The translations under genes were made by a program, and so were the position numbers. From Leptospira kmetyi serovar Malaysia str. Bejo-Iso9 (GTDB taxonomy: Bacteria > Spirochaetota > Leptospiria > Leptospirales > Leptospiraceae): a stretch of DNA of 64,000 bases. Positions 63,792 to 64,000 of the stretch are shown piece after piece (position 1 is the stretch's first letter; each line of letters starts with the position of its first letter). The notes beneath the pieces were generated by a model that was given only the letters and a program-made list of their open reading frames with translations, was not told where the DNA came from and made no database searches. The DNA is taken from contig NZ_AHMP02000003.1 in NCBI RefSeq assembly GCF_000243735.2, positions 1,910,001-1,974,000 of the forward strand. The letters run 5' to 3'.

Positions 63792-64000
63792 TTGAAAGAA
63801 TCGGAAATCATCCGCGTCCTCTATCCGCCGGGAAACATACAGACTGACGACTGTTATCTGGACGAAGAAGGTCGGATCTTCACCACCGATACGATCTGCG
63901 AAGGAACCCATTTTAGAACGGAATGGAGCGGCCCGAAAGAAATCGCAAAAAAACTGGTGGAAGTCAACGTCTCGGACATCGCGGCGGGCGGCGGAGTTCC
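63792..64000 (+). CDS. thiL: Thiamine-monophosphate kinase-like protein, N-terminal part
   Basis: The frame continues beyond the right edge, with about 69 codons visible from a TTG at 63792 (AAGGA ten bases upstream, so the start is uncertain). The visible part has TDDCYL in the position of the GDDAA metal motif, [15 protein letters not shown], and [12 protein letters not shown], the family order of ThiL, which phosphorylates thiamine monophosphate to the cofactor. The usual G in GDDA is replaced here. The identity rests on this short region only. Confidence 0.6.
   Translation, partial: MKESEIIRVLYPPGNIQTDDCYLDEEGRIFTTDTICEGTHFRTEWSGPKEIAKKLVEVNVSDIAAGGGV

Overview
The window looks like a chromosomal segment of a spirochaete of the genus Leptospira. 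The supporting signs are many lipoproteins with relaxed lipoboxes, many large PAS histidine kinases, membrane-anchored AraC regulators, Lcl/DUF1566-domain exported proteins, mostly single-gene transcription units with few tight operons, and GC-skewed hairpin-rich spacers. The species cannot be fixed by eye. No rRNA, insertion sequence, phage, CRISPR array or toxin-antitoxin pair was seen. There is one tRNA, a tRNA-Leu(CAA).

Layout. 1-2879 (minus) is the N-terminal part of a very large lipoprotein that runs off the left edge. 3-9 kb holds a TMEM43-like membrane protein, a DUF2079 polytopic membrane protein, a TPR protein and a CocE/NonD-type lipoprotein hydrolase. 9-16 kb has a membrane AraC regulator, a six-PAS/GAF histidine kinase and a double Lcl-domain lipoprotein. 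16-19 kb carries sufB without sufC or sufD, and a 2-Cys peroxiredoxin with a PerR/Fur-like palindrome upstream. 19-25 kb has a lectin-fold lipoprotein, a chemoreceptor, a transglutaminase-like protein, and a plus-strand operon of cytochrome c-like lipoprotein, YceI and DUF5777 beta-barrel. 25-29 kb has a Gly/Pro-rich disordered membrane-anchored protein, a hotdog thioesterase, tRNA-Leu, a palindrome-rich spacer and a DoxX protein.

29-38 kb is a signalling block on the minus strand. In order of transcription it is a cyclic-nucleotide-binding patatin phospholipase, a PAS/GAF histidine kinase, a stand-alone receiver, a receiver-kinase-pseudoreceiver hybrid, a receiver-EAL c-di-GMP phosphodiesterase and an unknown protein. 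38-49 kb holds a beta-propeller lipoprotein with an M24 peptidase-like protein, an AraC regulator divergent from a two-domain VOC protein, then a plus-strand series: membrane LuxR-type regulator, two membrane AraC regulators and two Lcl-domain exported proteins, closed by a strong terminator.

49-57 kb has a cell-wall amidase coupled to a coiled-coil exported protein, and an operon of active and inactive M16 peptidases, an RNase Z-like hydrolase and an O-methyltransferase. 56-64 kb has two coupled lipoproteins, a stand-alone DsbD-N-like protein, a Uma2-family protein, alaS-yajQ, rplM-rpsI, a second YceI protein and the start of a thiL-like gene running off the right edge.

The most interesting candidates are the cytochrome c/YceI/beta-barrel operon, the phospholipase-kinase-EAL signalling block with its pseudo-receiver, the clustering of membrane one-component regulators next to Lcl-domain exported proteins, and several perfect palindromes in regulatory spacers. 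No clear wholly new defence or mobile system was seen.
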